Of a stretch of 64,000 nt of DNA, positions 11,910 to 22,192 are shown piece by piece. The notes beneath the pieces are model-generated. The model did no database searches, had not been told where the DNA came from, and worked only from the letters and a program-made list of their open reading frames with translations. Location: contig CAJNDS010002525.1 of the NCBI GenBank assembly GCA_905221605.1, forward strand, positions 316,476 to 380,475. Direction: 5' to 3'. Source of the DNA: Symbiodinium natans (lineage: Eukaryota > Sar > Dinophyceae > Suessiales > Symbiodiniaceae). The translations under genes and the position numbers were made by a program. The stretch's first letter is position 1. Each line of letters opens with the position of its first letter.

Positions 11910-11999
11910 TGCGGTCTGTACAATGCGGAGCCGGTCAGCCGCATGTTGGAGACCAAGGAAGAAAGGCCGGAGTCCGCTTCGTTGGTCGCTGCACCTGAG
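11910..11999 (+). other. Coding-like exon fragment
   Basis: Thirty codons reading CGLYNAEPVSRMLETKEERP and on, with GC-rich third positions. No family recognised. CCCTAAA-type repeats lie upstream and a TTTAGGG tract downstream. Confidence 0.45.
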
Positions 12000-12448
12000 G
12001 CCCAACACGCCTATACACCCTAGATGACTTTATGAATACTAGGGTTTTGGGGGTTTAGGATTTAGGGTTTAGGGTTTAGGGTTTAGGGTTTTTTTTATAT
12101 ACCCCCCCCCCCAAAAAAAAAAAAAAAAGCCCATACTTGAGAACCCTTTGAGAAGGCAAGGGACCATATTAAGGGACCATAGAACTTGCCTTAGAGAGCC
12201 CAAGACGGCTAGACCCTGGGAATCCTGGAGTTTTGGGGCGAAGGGTTTAGGGTTTAAGGTTTAGGGTTTGCAGTGGCATTTTTCAACGCGAAACCCCGGA
12301 CCAAGATTTAGAGTATCCCCCGTGTTCTTCGGGCTTCCATGGGAGTTGAGCACCCCCTAAACCCTACAGACTAAAGAGCCTAAACCCTAAGCCCCTAACC
12401 CTAAACCCTAAACCCTAAACCCGAAACCCGAAACCCCCAAACACCTAC

Positions 12449-12553
12449 CGAGGGGCGGCCAATCTTCACCGTGGTCTGCGGCTCTAGGTCGTCCAGTTCG
12501 TTTGGCCCCGACACGTCGCAGACTTTGGTGCCATTCCTGACGTTCACAAACAA
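12449..12553 (-). other. Exon-like fragment with acceptor and donor
   Basis: This is the clearest exon piece in the mosaic. On the minus strand a CCCCAAG edge is followed by exactly 35 codons (LFVNVRNGTKVCDVSGPNEL and on, ending KIGRPS) and then a GTAGGT donor, phase 0 at both ends. Codon third positions are almost all G or C. Telomere-type sequence lies immediately outside both edges. The source protein is not recognised. Confidence 0.55.
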
Positions 12554-12780
12554 CTTGGGGATCAGGGGTTCAGGGTTTAGGGTTTAGGTTTAGGGTTGAG
12601 GGTTTAGGGTTGAGGGTTTAGGGTTTAGGGTGTAGGGTTAGTATTAGCACTGCCATTTGAAAGGTGAGCTGAAAGCCTCGACGGCATGGGCAGGCTCTGA
12701 GAGAGCCCTAAACCCTAAACCCTAAACCCTCAACCCTAAACCCTAAACCCTAAACCCTACACCCTAAACCAGGGCACCCG

Positions 12781-12855
12781 AGGCTCAGAAAGAAGTCCAG
12801 GAAGGACCCCCGACGCTGGCACGCGACGTGCACCCACTGCTTCAAGGGCACCTGA
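12781..12855 (+). other. Coding-like exon fragment with Cys pair
   Basis: Frame reading RLRKKSRKDPRRWHATCTHC and on to TGA, very basic, with a CTHC pair that could bind metal in a complete protein. Third positions are nearly all G or C. Confidence 0.45.
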
Positions 12856-12907
12856 GCTTTGGGGGTTTAGGGTTCAGGGTTCAGGGTTTAAGGTTTAGGG
12901 TTTAGCG

Positions 12908-13070
12908 GTTTCGGAAAATAAGGGGTACCATATTGGGGTCCTTGATATAAGGAAATCCTACTAGTTGGGGGTCTATATTTTCCGAAATTAGGGGGGTACC
13001 CTCTTGGGGTCCCTATTATAAAAGGGGATCCTACTATCTTGGGGGTCTTTTTTGGGGGTCCCCTGTTATC
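12908..13070. mobile_element. MITE-like repeat, family C, two-part copy
   Basis: Two successive versions of the unit (A)AATxAGGGGTACC ... TTGGGGTCC ... ATTATAAA ... GGGGGTCT occur in tandem, matching the copy at 7,238. Non-coding. Confidence 0.45.
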
Positions 13071-13246
13071 GTAAACCCTGCCCCGCAGCCATAGGATGGG
13101 ACACCCCTGTGATCTCTACAGGTTCCACAGCTTTCGGAAACCCTAAACCCTGCTAGGATACTTTAGGCCCAATTACAGCTGCATTTATCACCCAATTAAG
13201 TCCCTATTAGTGTACTTAAGGGGCGCATAGGGGTGATAGCTGCACT

Positions 13247-13411
13247 CCTCTACACCAAACCTACTCTCCGGAACCCCGTATGCACAACACAAGGGAGGGG
13301 CGCGCCAACCTTTTGCAGGAAATGCCGGGCAACAGTCAAGAGCCAACTGGCCCATCTAAGCCGCAGGAAATGCCGGGCAACAGTCAAGAGCCAACTGGCC
13401 CATCTAAGCCC
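13247..13411 (-). repeat. DIRS-like split repeat B2
   Basis: Starts CCTCTACACCAAACCTAC like the inner copy at 13,633. It contains a perfect 48-base tandem duplication (13,316-13,363 and 13,364-13,411) beginning GCAGGAAATGCCGGG that the inner copy lacks. Forms the outer boundary of the element. Confidence 0.8.
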
Positions 13412-13456
13412 CGGCCCCACTACCCAGCTGCTCAGCAACCAGGGTGGGTGGGCGGG

Positions 13457-13633
13457 AAAACGCAAGGCAAACTCTGCAGACAAGACTGCAGTGTGACCAA
13501 ACCGACAGTGCACAGGCTCAGCTGTTCAACTCAACTCGAGCACGCACACATACAATGTACACTGTATGGAGGAGTAGGTGTGGAGAGAGGGCCGGTGTTC
13601 TGCCAAACCCAACCGAACCGGGAACACCAACAC
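13457..13633 (-). repeat. DIRS-like split repeat A2
   Basis: 177 bases from AAAACGCAAGGC to CACCAACAC, matching 19,666-19,842 without gaps and with about two substitutions near position 13,605. It shares its last base with the start of B1. Confidence 0.85.
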
Positions 13634-13757
13634 CTCTACACCAAACCTACTCTCCGGAACCCCGTATGCACAACACAAGGGAGGGGCGCGCCAACCTTTT
13701 GCAGGAAATGCCGGGCAACAGTCAAGAGTCAAGAGCCAACTGGCCCATCTAAGCCCC
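13633..13757 (-). repeat. DIRS-like split repeat B1
   Basis: Matches the first part of B2 but has a perfect 7-base tandem duplication, GTCAAGA twice at 13,721-13,734, where B2 has one copy. Confidence 0.8.
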
Positions 13758-13864
13758 AAAGAACTGCCGGTTGGCTCTGCCCAGGCGCGCCCTATACCCC
13801 CAACAATCTGCGCGACTGCACAGCGCTACGCAGTACACTCGAAACAACGTGCCGAATTGAGGCA

Positions 13865-16208
13865 TTACAGCGAACTTGATCGCCCCAGAAACTTCGCCCA
13901 AGGCTCAAGAAGTTCACCCAAATCCAGACGCACTCGGTTCCAGACGCCAAATTTGGACTGCAACTCCGGGGATGGCGCCGGACTTTCTGGATCATTCAGC
14001 CGGCTCAGGCTGTCCGCCTCCACGTTCCTCTCGCCCGCCATATGCGACATGTCCAACGTCACACCAAGATCCAAGCAAGCGCTTGCTAGTGTCATCAAAG
14101 CGAACGACAAAGTACCCGAAGTAGACAAGCCCTTGCTGCACGAGGCCACCACCGCCAAGTTGTCTCCAAACTGACGCAGGCGAACTGCGTGCGTGAACTT
14201 CCCACCAACTATCTTTGCACGCGCCAAGACGAGCGCCAGCTGCGCCAATGGCTCCAGCGCGCAAATCGCTTCCTGCAGCCTCTCTGGGCAGGCCCAGGCT
14301 GAAGGCAACTGACCACCCTTAATTTCCAAGTGGAACCACCGAAGCTGACCACCAGAGCAGAACCAGCCTCCCAATCCGGCCACGGACGCCCCGGCCCAGG
14401 CATCTGCTGCTCCGTTGTTAAGGACAACCTCGCCAGCCCAAGAAAAAGAGTTGTCGCGGAAAGCCCTCTGCAACACTGACATCGCCGCCAAACAGACCTG
14501 GTCCAAGTCCAGATTGGCCGTCCAGACAGAGAAGCGCACCCAGACTTTCCCGGTCAACACGCGAGGCTGCCTAAGCAGCCTCTTCGCCTCCACCACCGAG
14601 CCGACGGGCTGCTTGCCAATTTCGCAAAGCCTCCATCCCTTCTGGACATCGCTCGTCGACGCAGCACGTTGTACCACAAGCCCGTCCTCCAGCAAGAGAG
14701 ACAGCTCTTCGAGCTGACCCCATTCCAGGCACTGCAAGCGCGCTCCAGGCCTGTTCAGTCGCTTGAACAGCGGAGCAAGGAAGGCCCTCCACACAAGTCG
14801 GACCTGAGTGGCCCAAAGCAAGAAGCCTAGCAGCTGCGCCAGAACGCGGCGAGGGACGCGACGTGGATGTAGTCGCCACCAGGCCAACTCCCGCAACACT
14901 TTGCCCTGCTTGTTCTCCGGCAGCGCCGCCCAGAATCCCGAGATCAGAGTCAGGCGCCAGCCCAAATACGTGAGGTCGTTTCCGAGGGCAAGCTTCTTCC
15001 ACGACAGCGGCACCTCCAAAATCTGCAGGATAGCTAGCACAAGCACAACCAACATTGCGAACGCAGCCCGAGGCAGCAAAAGTAAGAAGTCGTCCACATA
15101 CACCGCACCGAGGTGCTTGTGGCGAACGAGCATGTGGATGAGCCGCATCAAAAGCGAAGAGAGACGGCTCCACCAGTAAGCCGACCAAGCGGCGCCAAAG
15201 TGATTTACCACGTACGCGTAAAATTCGCCCTCCAAAGAGAAGACAGAGAAACCCACGTCCTCTGCAGCAGTTCTTATGGACTTGTGCGCTCCCTTAACAT
15301 CCACGCAGAATAAAACCCAAGCGGAGCAGTCCACTTCCCCGCCGCACCAAGCTGCAAACCGGTTGAGCGCTGCCGTGAATTAGTACAGGGAGGGAACCTC
15401 CGCTCTCTCACAGAAACGAGCAGCAGGGCTGGCGCCACTGGCCTTGGAGTCGCCGATCAATCTGTCCTCCTTGCCCGGAGAGGTCACCACACCCAGCTTG
15501 CCGATCGCCAACTCGCCCGGCGGAAAACGCTGCTGCACTGCGGGCAGACCCCCTTCAATGTGAACCATGTAACCCTGATCCAGCTCCTTCTGAACCAACT
15601 CGCGCACTCTGGAACGTTCCCTCTCCGCTGAAGCGTGATTGGCGGTGCACAAGCACAAGTCGCAAACATCGCACACCTCCTTGCATTCTCGGTCGGAGAG
15701 AAGCGGCCACACCCCCGATGGGGGGGATCGGCCGACGCACACCAGTGGGCGCACCACGTCTCAGCACTTCGCACAAGGGCACATCCGGATCATCCATACG
15801 CTTGGCCAGCGACTCCAATAAGTTCAGCTTGTACGGCGTGAGCTCAAAACGCTGCGTTGCCCAATCCAAATCCACATGTAACGCAGAGCAGACGGAAGCC
15901 CGCATGGTGTGCACCTCCTCATCTGAGAAAAACGGCCGCTCCAACACTCTGCCCGGTAGAGCTGCCGCCCTACGGCACGCATCTGCCGGCATTGAGCCCC
16001 AAATCGCACATCTAACACAGGCCAGAGGATCACATAGAGCGAAAGGAGGTGGAACCTGCCAGTCCAGTGTACTCAAGATGCCTCCCCCATCCTTGAAGAA
16101 CACTCTATGATACGCAGCGCACGCCGCCGGGTCTGCAGGCTGGCAAGGTTCCTTGCTCACTAGCTCCAACACAGGCATGCTTCCCTCACTCCCCTCTACC
16201 AGGTCCAT
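13865..16208 (-). pseudogene. DIRS-type reverse transcriptase and RNase H, interrupted
   Basis: Would copy element RNA into DNA. Reading from 16,208, an N-terminal part has RT-like flanking motifs (LVQKELDQGYMVH, GKLGVVTSPGKEDRLIGD). The palm motif VYVDDF lies near 15,090, followed by a thumb/connection region. The RNase H domain shows NNGAADAWAGAS, then GDNLAVV, and ends with HMAGERNVEADSLSR, the DIRS-type RNase H signature. The frame is broken twice. It slips at a run of seven C near 15,720-15,726, so residues before and after lie in different frames. A TAA at 15,380-15,382 then interrupts it in frame just before VDVKGAHK. The C-terminal 489-codon block is intact. Family assignment is strong. 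Activity of this copy is unlikely unless the breaks are assembly errors. Confidence 0.85.
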
Positions 16209-16229
16209 GCTAGGAGTGAGGAGCTGTCC

Positions 16230-17055
16230 CTAGTCGTCTTTGGCCAATTGCAACAACTTCTCGCACGCCGATCTCCCATGCTCACCGCTGCCGCAATACT
16301 CACACTGATGGAGGAATTTGCAATCTGGGAGTGTGCACTTGCCAGCCTGAAAAGCAAAACACAAGCCTTTCTGGCGCGCTTTTCCATCACGACCCTTGCC
16401 CCCACGCCCCTTGCCGCCAGCGCCACGACCTTTCCCCTTTGACTCCGCACCGTAGGGGGAAAAGCGCTTCTTTTCCGACGGCAGCTTCGGGCGCGGCTGG
16501 AGCCACATGCGAAGGCTATCCCGCACCACCACGGCCTCGTGGATTGCCTTGTCCAAACTGTGACCCTGGCCCAGCAGATCATTAAGCTGGCGGCAAAGCT
16601 CCGCATCGGCACTCTCAGCTTCAGCCAGGGTCGGCGGCCGCAGACCCATCTCAGATAAGCCCACACGGTGATACAGCATCATGAACTTGTTCGCTAAAAT
16701 TTTTCCGGAAGACAGGTGGCACCAATCAACAAGCGCCCAGGCAACGCTCCGAAGACACAACACCTTCTGGACCGCAAACGGCGAAGCTGAAATCTCCACC
16801 TCGGCCGGATCGACTTGTCCAGTTCCATCCGCCAGCAGGCCCAGCAAGGATTTTTCCTTGGAGCCAGCGCAAGAAAGACGAGCCCGATCATACTGCACCA
16901 CCGACAAGATCTGCTTCCAAGGAATGAATTTCAGCTCGGCATTCTTCTTCTGCAACATGATTTGCTTCACGAGTTGCTTGCACGGCTGGCCATCCGATTC
17001 CAGCGCCTCCGCAGGATAGCTGGATTCAAACGCCTTCCAGAGCTGCTTCAGCTAG
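16230..17055 (-). CDS. Gag-like zinc-finger protein of the DIRS-like element
   Basis: Expected to bind element RNA and form particles. The frame is open from about 17,055 to a TAG at 16,230-16,232. A GTG at 16,970 is the first listed start, but the true start is probably upstream in a region that has shifted frame. The middle is helical without a known fold. A glycine-lysine-rich basic linker follows. The C-terminus holds a CCCH-like finger (CFAFQAGKCTLPDCKFLH) and a CCHC knuckle (CEYCGSGEHGRSAC). The next gene begins in the same frame 7 codons after the TAG, so TAG read-through would produce a gag-pol fusion. The function is inferred from the zinc knuckle and position, because gag proteins rarely match each other by sequence. 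Confidence 0.65.
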
Positions 17056-17211
17056 GGGGACCCCCAGCAAGTTGGAGGCCTCCGAGTTTACTGCAACTGT
17101 CCCGATCTCAGCGTTCGGCTCCGCGCACAGGCTTTTGCAAACAGCGAGCAAGCGTCTCAGTCTGCCGGCTTCCAAACATTGAAGCACGGATGGAGCAGCC
17201 CCTATGTCCAC
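17026..17211 (-). pseudogene. Shifted N-terminal part of the gag-like gene
   Basis: Frame reading MDIGAAPSVLQCLEAGRLRR and on runs 60 codons to a TGA at 17,026, overlapping the start of the gag frame in another phase. A slip near the G5/C5 runs at 17,055-17,065 would join the two. It probably is the original gag N-terminus. There are no motifs to name. Confidence 0.4.
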
Positions 17212-17470
17212 TCCGGCAGACTCCAGAACGGCCCTGAAGGTTTCCTCTGCACCACCCTGTAGTGTCCAGTACAGCTCAGCCGCCGTAGTGAACCCACGGC
17301 TTTGGAGGCGTTACTTCACCTGGTCGCACAAACCCACCTGCGCCACCAGTTCCCCGAACTTCTGCTTGCAATCCATCGCAGATCAAGGAAAGCAGAGCAC
17401 AGGCAAACCAACAGAATCTCAAGACAGCAAGTAAGCTGGCTGGCCCCACTCGGGTTCAATCAAGCTGAAC

Positions 17471-17863
17471 AGGCACGCGCACGCCCGAACTGCCGCAACG
17501 ACTCACACAGAGTTACCAGACCAACGTAAGCACACTCTCGCACGCAGGAGACCAAGTCTCACACTCACAAAAACCTCTCTACGAGGTCCCTGCAAACACA
17601 CGTTTGCCTCGATCTCCCCCTGAGATCAGATCTCACACGAGATCTCCCCGCTGCAGCTCTCTGAGCAGGCACGCGCCCGCCCGAACTGACGCAACAACTC
17701 ACACTACAGTAACTAGACAAATGCAAGCACGCGCTCGCACGCAGGAGACCATGTCTCGCACGCACAGAAAACCTCTCCTGAGGTCCCTGGCAAACACACG
17801 TTTGCCCCGATCTCCCCCTGAGATCAGATCTCACACGAGATTTCCTCGCTGCAGCTTTTGACT
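17471..17863. repeat. Tandem duplication of about 196 bp inside the DIRS-like element
   Basis: Two diverged copies, 17,471-17,666 and 17,667-17,863, share AGGCACGCGC, GCACGCAGGAGACCA, AACACACGTTTGCC and GATCTCCCCCTGAGATCAG. The last motif is itself palindromic around TGAGATCAGATCTCA. The repeat lies between the recombinase and gag genes, where no reading frame is convincing, and may be a regulatory spacer. Confidence 0.75.
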
Positions 17864-17875
17864 GCACCGGGCGCA

Positions 17876-18247
17876 CTACGCGCCGGACCCACCACACAAA
17901 ACCTGGGCGCACGCCAAGTGATTGCATGGCTCAAAGGGGGTCGCTTTCAGGGAGGGGTCCTCCTTCCAAACCTGCCAGTGCAAATCATCGATATCCTTGG
18001 AAGGTGCGCAAGCCCTTCTCACAACCCCGCAGTCCAAAATCACAGCAGCATGAAACCTAGCACTCAGGCAGTTCACCACGTACATATCTTGCAGGAGCTG
18101 ACCCCTTGAAATTTGATCATCTTCTTCGTCGCAGCAGGCATCCTCGGCCTCCATCTCCTCGGACACGCTAGAGCTGCAAGAAGAGATGGTCGATCCATCC
18201 GACTCATGACTCGGCATCCGTGTCGTCCTCTGACCTTTCCGTTGCAC
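17876..18247 (-). pseudogene. Acidic, Cys-containing C-terminal extension of the recombinase, shifted frame
   Basis: Frame of 123 codons with an acidic serine-rich start (SESVSEEMEAEDACCDEEDD-like order), then YVVNCLSARFHAAVILDCG and several Cys and His. It overlaps the end of the recombinase frame (stop at 18,204). Removing 7 bases near 18,201-18,212 would fuse them in phase, so I take it as the ancient C-terminus of the same protein. Function unknown. Confidence 0.35.
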
Positions 18248-19722
18248 TCAAACCCATAGGGATGGTTTCCAACTTCGCCGTCTTGAAGGCCAAACGACAC
18301 TCTGGGACGGGTCTCCGCGCACCCCGCACTTGTGGCGTTAACGGCACCCAACCTCCCCGGATAGCCTGGACCACTGCCAGCTGGCCCCGCAGCGCAGGAA
18401 GCACATCTTCACGCCCATATTTCTGCGCCATAGCTTCCCCAGAATCGCGAGATCGGTGATGGCCCCACAGACGCTGCCACACACTGTTAATATCAACTTG
18501 AACACCCCAGGACAAGCCCGTCACCTTCAAGCTATGCAATGTGTAGACACCCGCAGCCTCCACTGGTAGCTTTCCAACGCTCACCAACAGACGCCTCAGC
18601 TGGGACAGCGCAAAGGTGAAGGAAGCTCTATCCCCACTTGGACCCGGGATCATGAAGTCTGCGTCTCCCAGTCGCTGTCGCAGCAGCGCCACTGCCGGCG
18701 TCCAGTCACCGCAGACCCCAACTGTCAAGCAACCCCAAGGCATAGGGCATAGGCGTGCGTGAAGACTTCGTACGCCAGCAACAGCATCTCAAAATTCCCT
18801 CTACAATGTCCATCTCATTCACGGAGACCCGCTGCGCATCACTAAACCTCAACGCTGCCCAAATCATGATCAGGAAGGCCACGGTCAGCAACCCATCTCC
18901 ATCCAGGCCCTCTTCCTGGCCCATGCTCTCCAGCACCCTCCGCTCGAAGTTGGCGACGGCGCTTAGAGGTAGTGGCAGCGCTTCCTTGCGAGCTTCCTTT
19001 TGGCCATAAGAGCCAGTCCGGGATGTCACTGGTGCATTGCTCGCGCTCCGCCGCTGCTGAATACAAGCCAAGAAGCTGACCAACACGCTAACTGACGCAT
19101 CTGCCGTAACAATCTCCCTGCCATAGATGAAATCCATCCAAAGCTTAAATCCTGACAAGTGCCGCCTCAAAGTTCCCGCAGCTTTCCCCCGCAAGACTTT
19201 CCACAAACTATCCAGAGCAAGCTCGCCAAGGTCCTTGAAGAAAGGCGACGAAGCGAGAAAGGGCATTAGAAGCCCGACCCAAGAATCCGCCAACAAGCGC
19301 CACTGCTCATCCTCCCAGTCTTTTGCACGAGAACCTGGCTGCACTTGGAAAGCCAACCCAACACCAAGCCTCGCACACACAGACGGAGGCTCCAGCGGCA
19401 GTGTGAGCTCCAAACTCGGCTGAGGCGAGGAGAAAGACGGACGCGCAAGACCTCCTCTGCGGCACGGTTTGTACGCAGGCACGCCAGCCTCGCTTAAGAT
19501 ATCTGGACGTGGACAACCAACTCCACAAGGCACACGTGGCGCTGCCACTACGTGGCTCGGCGCGGCTCGAGGCGTGCCCCCATGGTTTAGGCAGTAAGGG
19601 CCCACCGCCTCCAACCTTGGACGCGGCAGCCCAGGCCCTTTCTTCTGCAACATGAAGACAAAAGAAAAACGCAAGGCAAACTCTGCAGACAAGACTGCAG
19701 TGTGACCAAACCGACAGTGCAC
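18204..19722 (-). pseudogene. Tyrosine recombinase of the DIRS-like element, frameshifted
   Basis: Would integrate the circular DNA copy. The N-terminal frame (19,722-18,706) starts inside repeat A1. It has a SAM-like core-binding region (GTLRRHLSGFKLWMDFIYGR) and the first catalytic arginine in WAALRFSDAQRV. The second frame (18,743-18,204) carries LHSLKVTGLSW, which matches the H-x-x-R box but has Lys for Arg, then LWGHHRS and a likely nucleophile Tyr in QKYGRED. The frames are separated by a perfect 7-base tandem duplication (18,739-18,752); without it they join as one protein of about 500 residues. It is first in coding order, before gag and RT. Confidence 0.8.
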
Positions 19723-19842
19723 AGGCTCAGCTGTTCAACTCAACTCGAGCACGCACACATACAATGTACACTGTATGGAGGAGTAGGTGTGGAGAGAGGG
19801 CCGGTGTTCTGCCACCCCCAACCGAACCGGGAACACCAACAC
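19666..19842 (-). repeat. DIRS-like split repeat A1
   Basis: Same 177 bases as A2. The tyrosine recombinase frame begins inside it on the minus strand (MHCRFGHTAVLSAEF, also encoded by A2), so the repeat supplies the start codon and probably the promoter region. Confidence 0.8.
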
Positions 19843-21098
19843 ATAATTGGGCTACACGTACCCAAAACCCAAAACCCAAAACCCTAAACCCCAAACCCCA
19901 AACCCTAAACCCTAAACCCTAAGGCCAAGAATCAGACATCCCACATGAGCGCGCCACCGGCGCACCTGCGAACAGCCCTCCCACTGCACAGCCGGGCCGA
20001 AACTCTGCCCGAGGGTTTAGGGTTTAGGGTTCCAGTCAACCCTGAACCCTGGGCATGAGTTCAATGACCCCACTGAAGGGGTTCAGTGTCTAGGGTTTAG
20101 GGTTTAGGGTTTAGGGTTTAGGGTTTAGGGTTTAGGGGGACCCTTGGGGATACAGACCCTCTGAAGAAGGTCCCTGTTTAAGAGAGCCAGAAGAGGGTCA
20201 AGAAGGGGTTCCCTTTAAGGGTCCCCCTTCTCCTACCTAGGAGGGTTTACGGACCACAAGAAGCAACAGGAGCCAAAAGCCAAGGGAGTTGATCAGGGTC
20301 AGGTGCTTTTGAGACATCAAGCGTCTTGCGTCACTTGCACCTCCTGGGGCGACTGACATTTTGTAATTGCCTAAGGCTCCATGTACCTACATAGTAACCT
20401 GGGCTCTTTATAAAGGGGTTCTCATGTAGCAGCGCTAGGGCCCAAATGTATACTACATAGCCCTTGCAGGGCTTCGTAATTTGAAGCCGTTCGAAGGGGG
20501 ACCATGCAACGCCCAACTTCCCGAATCAACACTCGAAATTCTCCTAAGGCCTAAGGCACTAACCCTAAACCCAAACTAAGGCCTAAGGCCCTAAACCCTA
20601 AACCCTCAACCCGAAGGCCCTAAACCCTAAACCCGAGGGCCTAAGGCCCTAAATCTTAAACCCTAAGACCCGAAACCCCAAACTCCTTCTCCACCAAACA
20701 TCGTTCCATCCCAGGCCCCCCTTACTTGGTTTAGGGCTTAAGGTTTTAGGGTTAGGGTTTAGGATTTAGGGCTTAGGGTTTAGGGCTTCGGGTTTCGGGC
20801 TCAGGGTATTGGGCAGAGCAATAAACCCAGGGGCGCAAAGGCGCAAGCGAGCAGAGCTAGGATCTTTGCCGATTCGTTTTGGGTGCACGGCTCAGAAGGG
20901 TACAGGGTTTAGGCTTCGGGGTTCAGGGTTTAGGGTGTAAACCCTAAACCCTATACCCTATACCCTATAAACCCTAAACCCGAAACCCTTTCAAACTTTC
21001 AGGCCGCATCATGAAATCCGAAAAAAGCACAACCCTAAACCCTAAATTGCCAAAAAAACAAACAGATTCCCAAACTACCAAGTCCCTGAACCCTGAAC

Positions 21099-21200
21099 TG
21101 GCTGGTTCTTTGTAGGGAATGAGGGAATGAGAGCCCTACATAATCCCTTAAATGGTATACATAGGCCCCTCATTCCCTCATTCCCTACTAAGAACCAGGG
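21099..21200. mobile_element. MITE-like hairpin element, family D, well preserved
   Basis: Inverted ends CTGGTTCTTTGTAGGGAATG and CATTCCCTACTAAGAACCAG flank about 60 bases. The arms also repeat GAGGGAATGAG against CTCATTCCCTC, giving a nearly complete hairpin. Related to 9,358-9,455. Confidence 0.65.
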
Positions 21201-22192
21201 GGTGAAAGCTTCGCGGGAGCACGCCTTGCTTTGGCGCAACCATCAGGGCCACAGATCCGTTTTTGGAGAGGACAACCTCAGTTGGGTTAAGGGTTTAGGG
21301 TTTAGGGTTTAGGGTTTCGGGTTTAGGGTTGTGCTTTGGGATGCTAGGATTCAGGGCTTTATCGGCTCTAGTGCCCCAGGATGTCCCGGGGTTAGGGCTC
21401 CTGGAATGAAGGACTTAATTAGAGTGCATTTGGGGGTAGCGAATTTTGCGCAAAATTTTGGCAGTAGGTTGTAGGTTTCAGTTTCGGGTGTCAGGTGGGG
21501 TCTTCCGGAAACAGGGTGAAGCACAGAAATGCTCAAGCCGGCGGCAGGGGGTCAGCATGGACACCCCATGAAGCTTTAGATTCTGAGCCATTATGGCCAT
21601 TATGGCTCTCAAGTCACAGAGTGCTTGCCTGTCTGGGGAACGATGATTGCTCGCTAGCGAGGAATCGGAACCTAGATGACTAGGGCGAAAGGGTTGAGCG
21701 ATGATTCCGGGCTGGCTGATGTAGCCAAAAAATTGATCACAGTGGCAACTCCCCAATGCCCTTCAAGAATTTTGCCGAGGAAACAGCTAGTCCGGAAGTG
21801 GTGTAGTTTCCGAGCCATCTCCGGGTATCCTTGGCTTGTACCAGGGCAAGGCACGTGAGGGGGGGGGGGGGGGGGGGCCTCAAGCAAGATACAGCATGAT
21901 GAAGCTTCCCGACTGTTTCGTCCAGGTCGTCTCGCTCCCTCTCTCTCAGGCGGCAACGAGCTCGGCAAGTGAGCTGTTTAGGGTTTAGGGTTTGGGGCTT
22001 AGGGCTTAGGGTGACATAACTCGACCATTTGAGACTCTGCCAAGTCGCCCAGATCACTCCCCCGTGAGCTAGGAAGTAGTGCCACCCCTCAAAGGTCCAC
22101 TCAGCACCTGAGGTCCGGCATGGCGTGAGCACACCGCAACAGGGTTTAAGGGTTTAAGGGTTTAAGGGTTTAAGGGTTTAGGGGTTTAGGGT

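Larger units (their letters stand above)
8990..13246. repeat. Interspersed telomere-type repeat mosaic, second part
   Basis: Same organisation as the first 7 kb: CCCTAAA arrays (for example 9,020-9,082) and TTTAGGG arrays (9,199-9,284; 12,060-12,090) around short unlike pieces. It also holds homopolymer runs such as the G18 run near 10,183. Coding-like pieces are listed separately. The rest shows no gene. Confidence 0.85.
13247..19842 (-). mobile_element. DIRS/PAT-like tyrosine-recombinase retrotransposon, decayed
   Basis: A 6.6 kb element coded on the minus strand. In coding order it shows repeat A1 (19,666-19,842), tyrosine recombinase, gag-like protein, reverse transcriptase plus RNase H, repeat B1 (13,633-13,757), repeat A2 (13,457-13,633) and repeat B2 (13,247-13,411). 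That split direct repeat arrangement is the hallmark of PAT/Ngaro-type members of the DIRS order, which integrate by a tyrosine recombinase and leave no target duplication. None is seen here. All three genes carry frameshifts or stops, so this copy is probably inactive, although A1 and A2 differ at only about two of 177 positions, which implies a fairly recent insertion. Confidence 0.85.
13150..19863. mobile_element. Family A MITE-like copy split by the DIRS-like insertion
   Basis: The left flank (13,150-13,246) holds family A motifs: ATACTTTAGGCCCAATTA, CAGCTGCATTTATCACCCA, GTGTACTTAAGG. The right flank (19,843-19,863) resumes with ATAATTGGGCTACACGTACCC, the expected family A end. Together they make one element interrupted by the 6.6 kb retrotransposon, so the retrotransposon arrived later. 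Confidence 0.5.

Noticed and set aside
13892-15188. Frames overlapping the reverse transcriptase on other phases and the plus strand (up to 205 codons)
   Set aside because: They are shadows of the GC-rich RT frame. Only the minus-strand frame carries YVDD and the RNase H motifs.
21590-21612. GGCCATTATGGCTCTCAAG resembles the dinoflagellate spliced leader
   Set aside because: It differs from the leader at several positions, includes a two-base insertion and no gene follows. A weaker partial match (GCAGCCATTTTC at 41,785) precedes the 41,834 frame but loses similarity after GCCATTTT.
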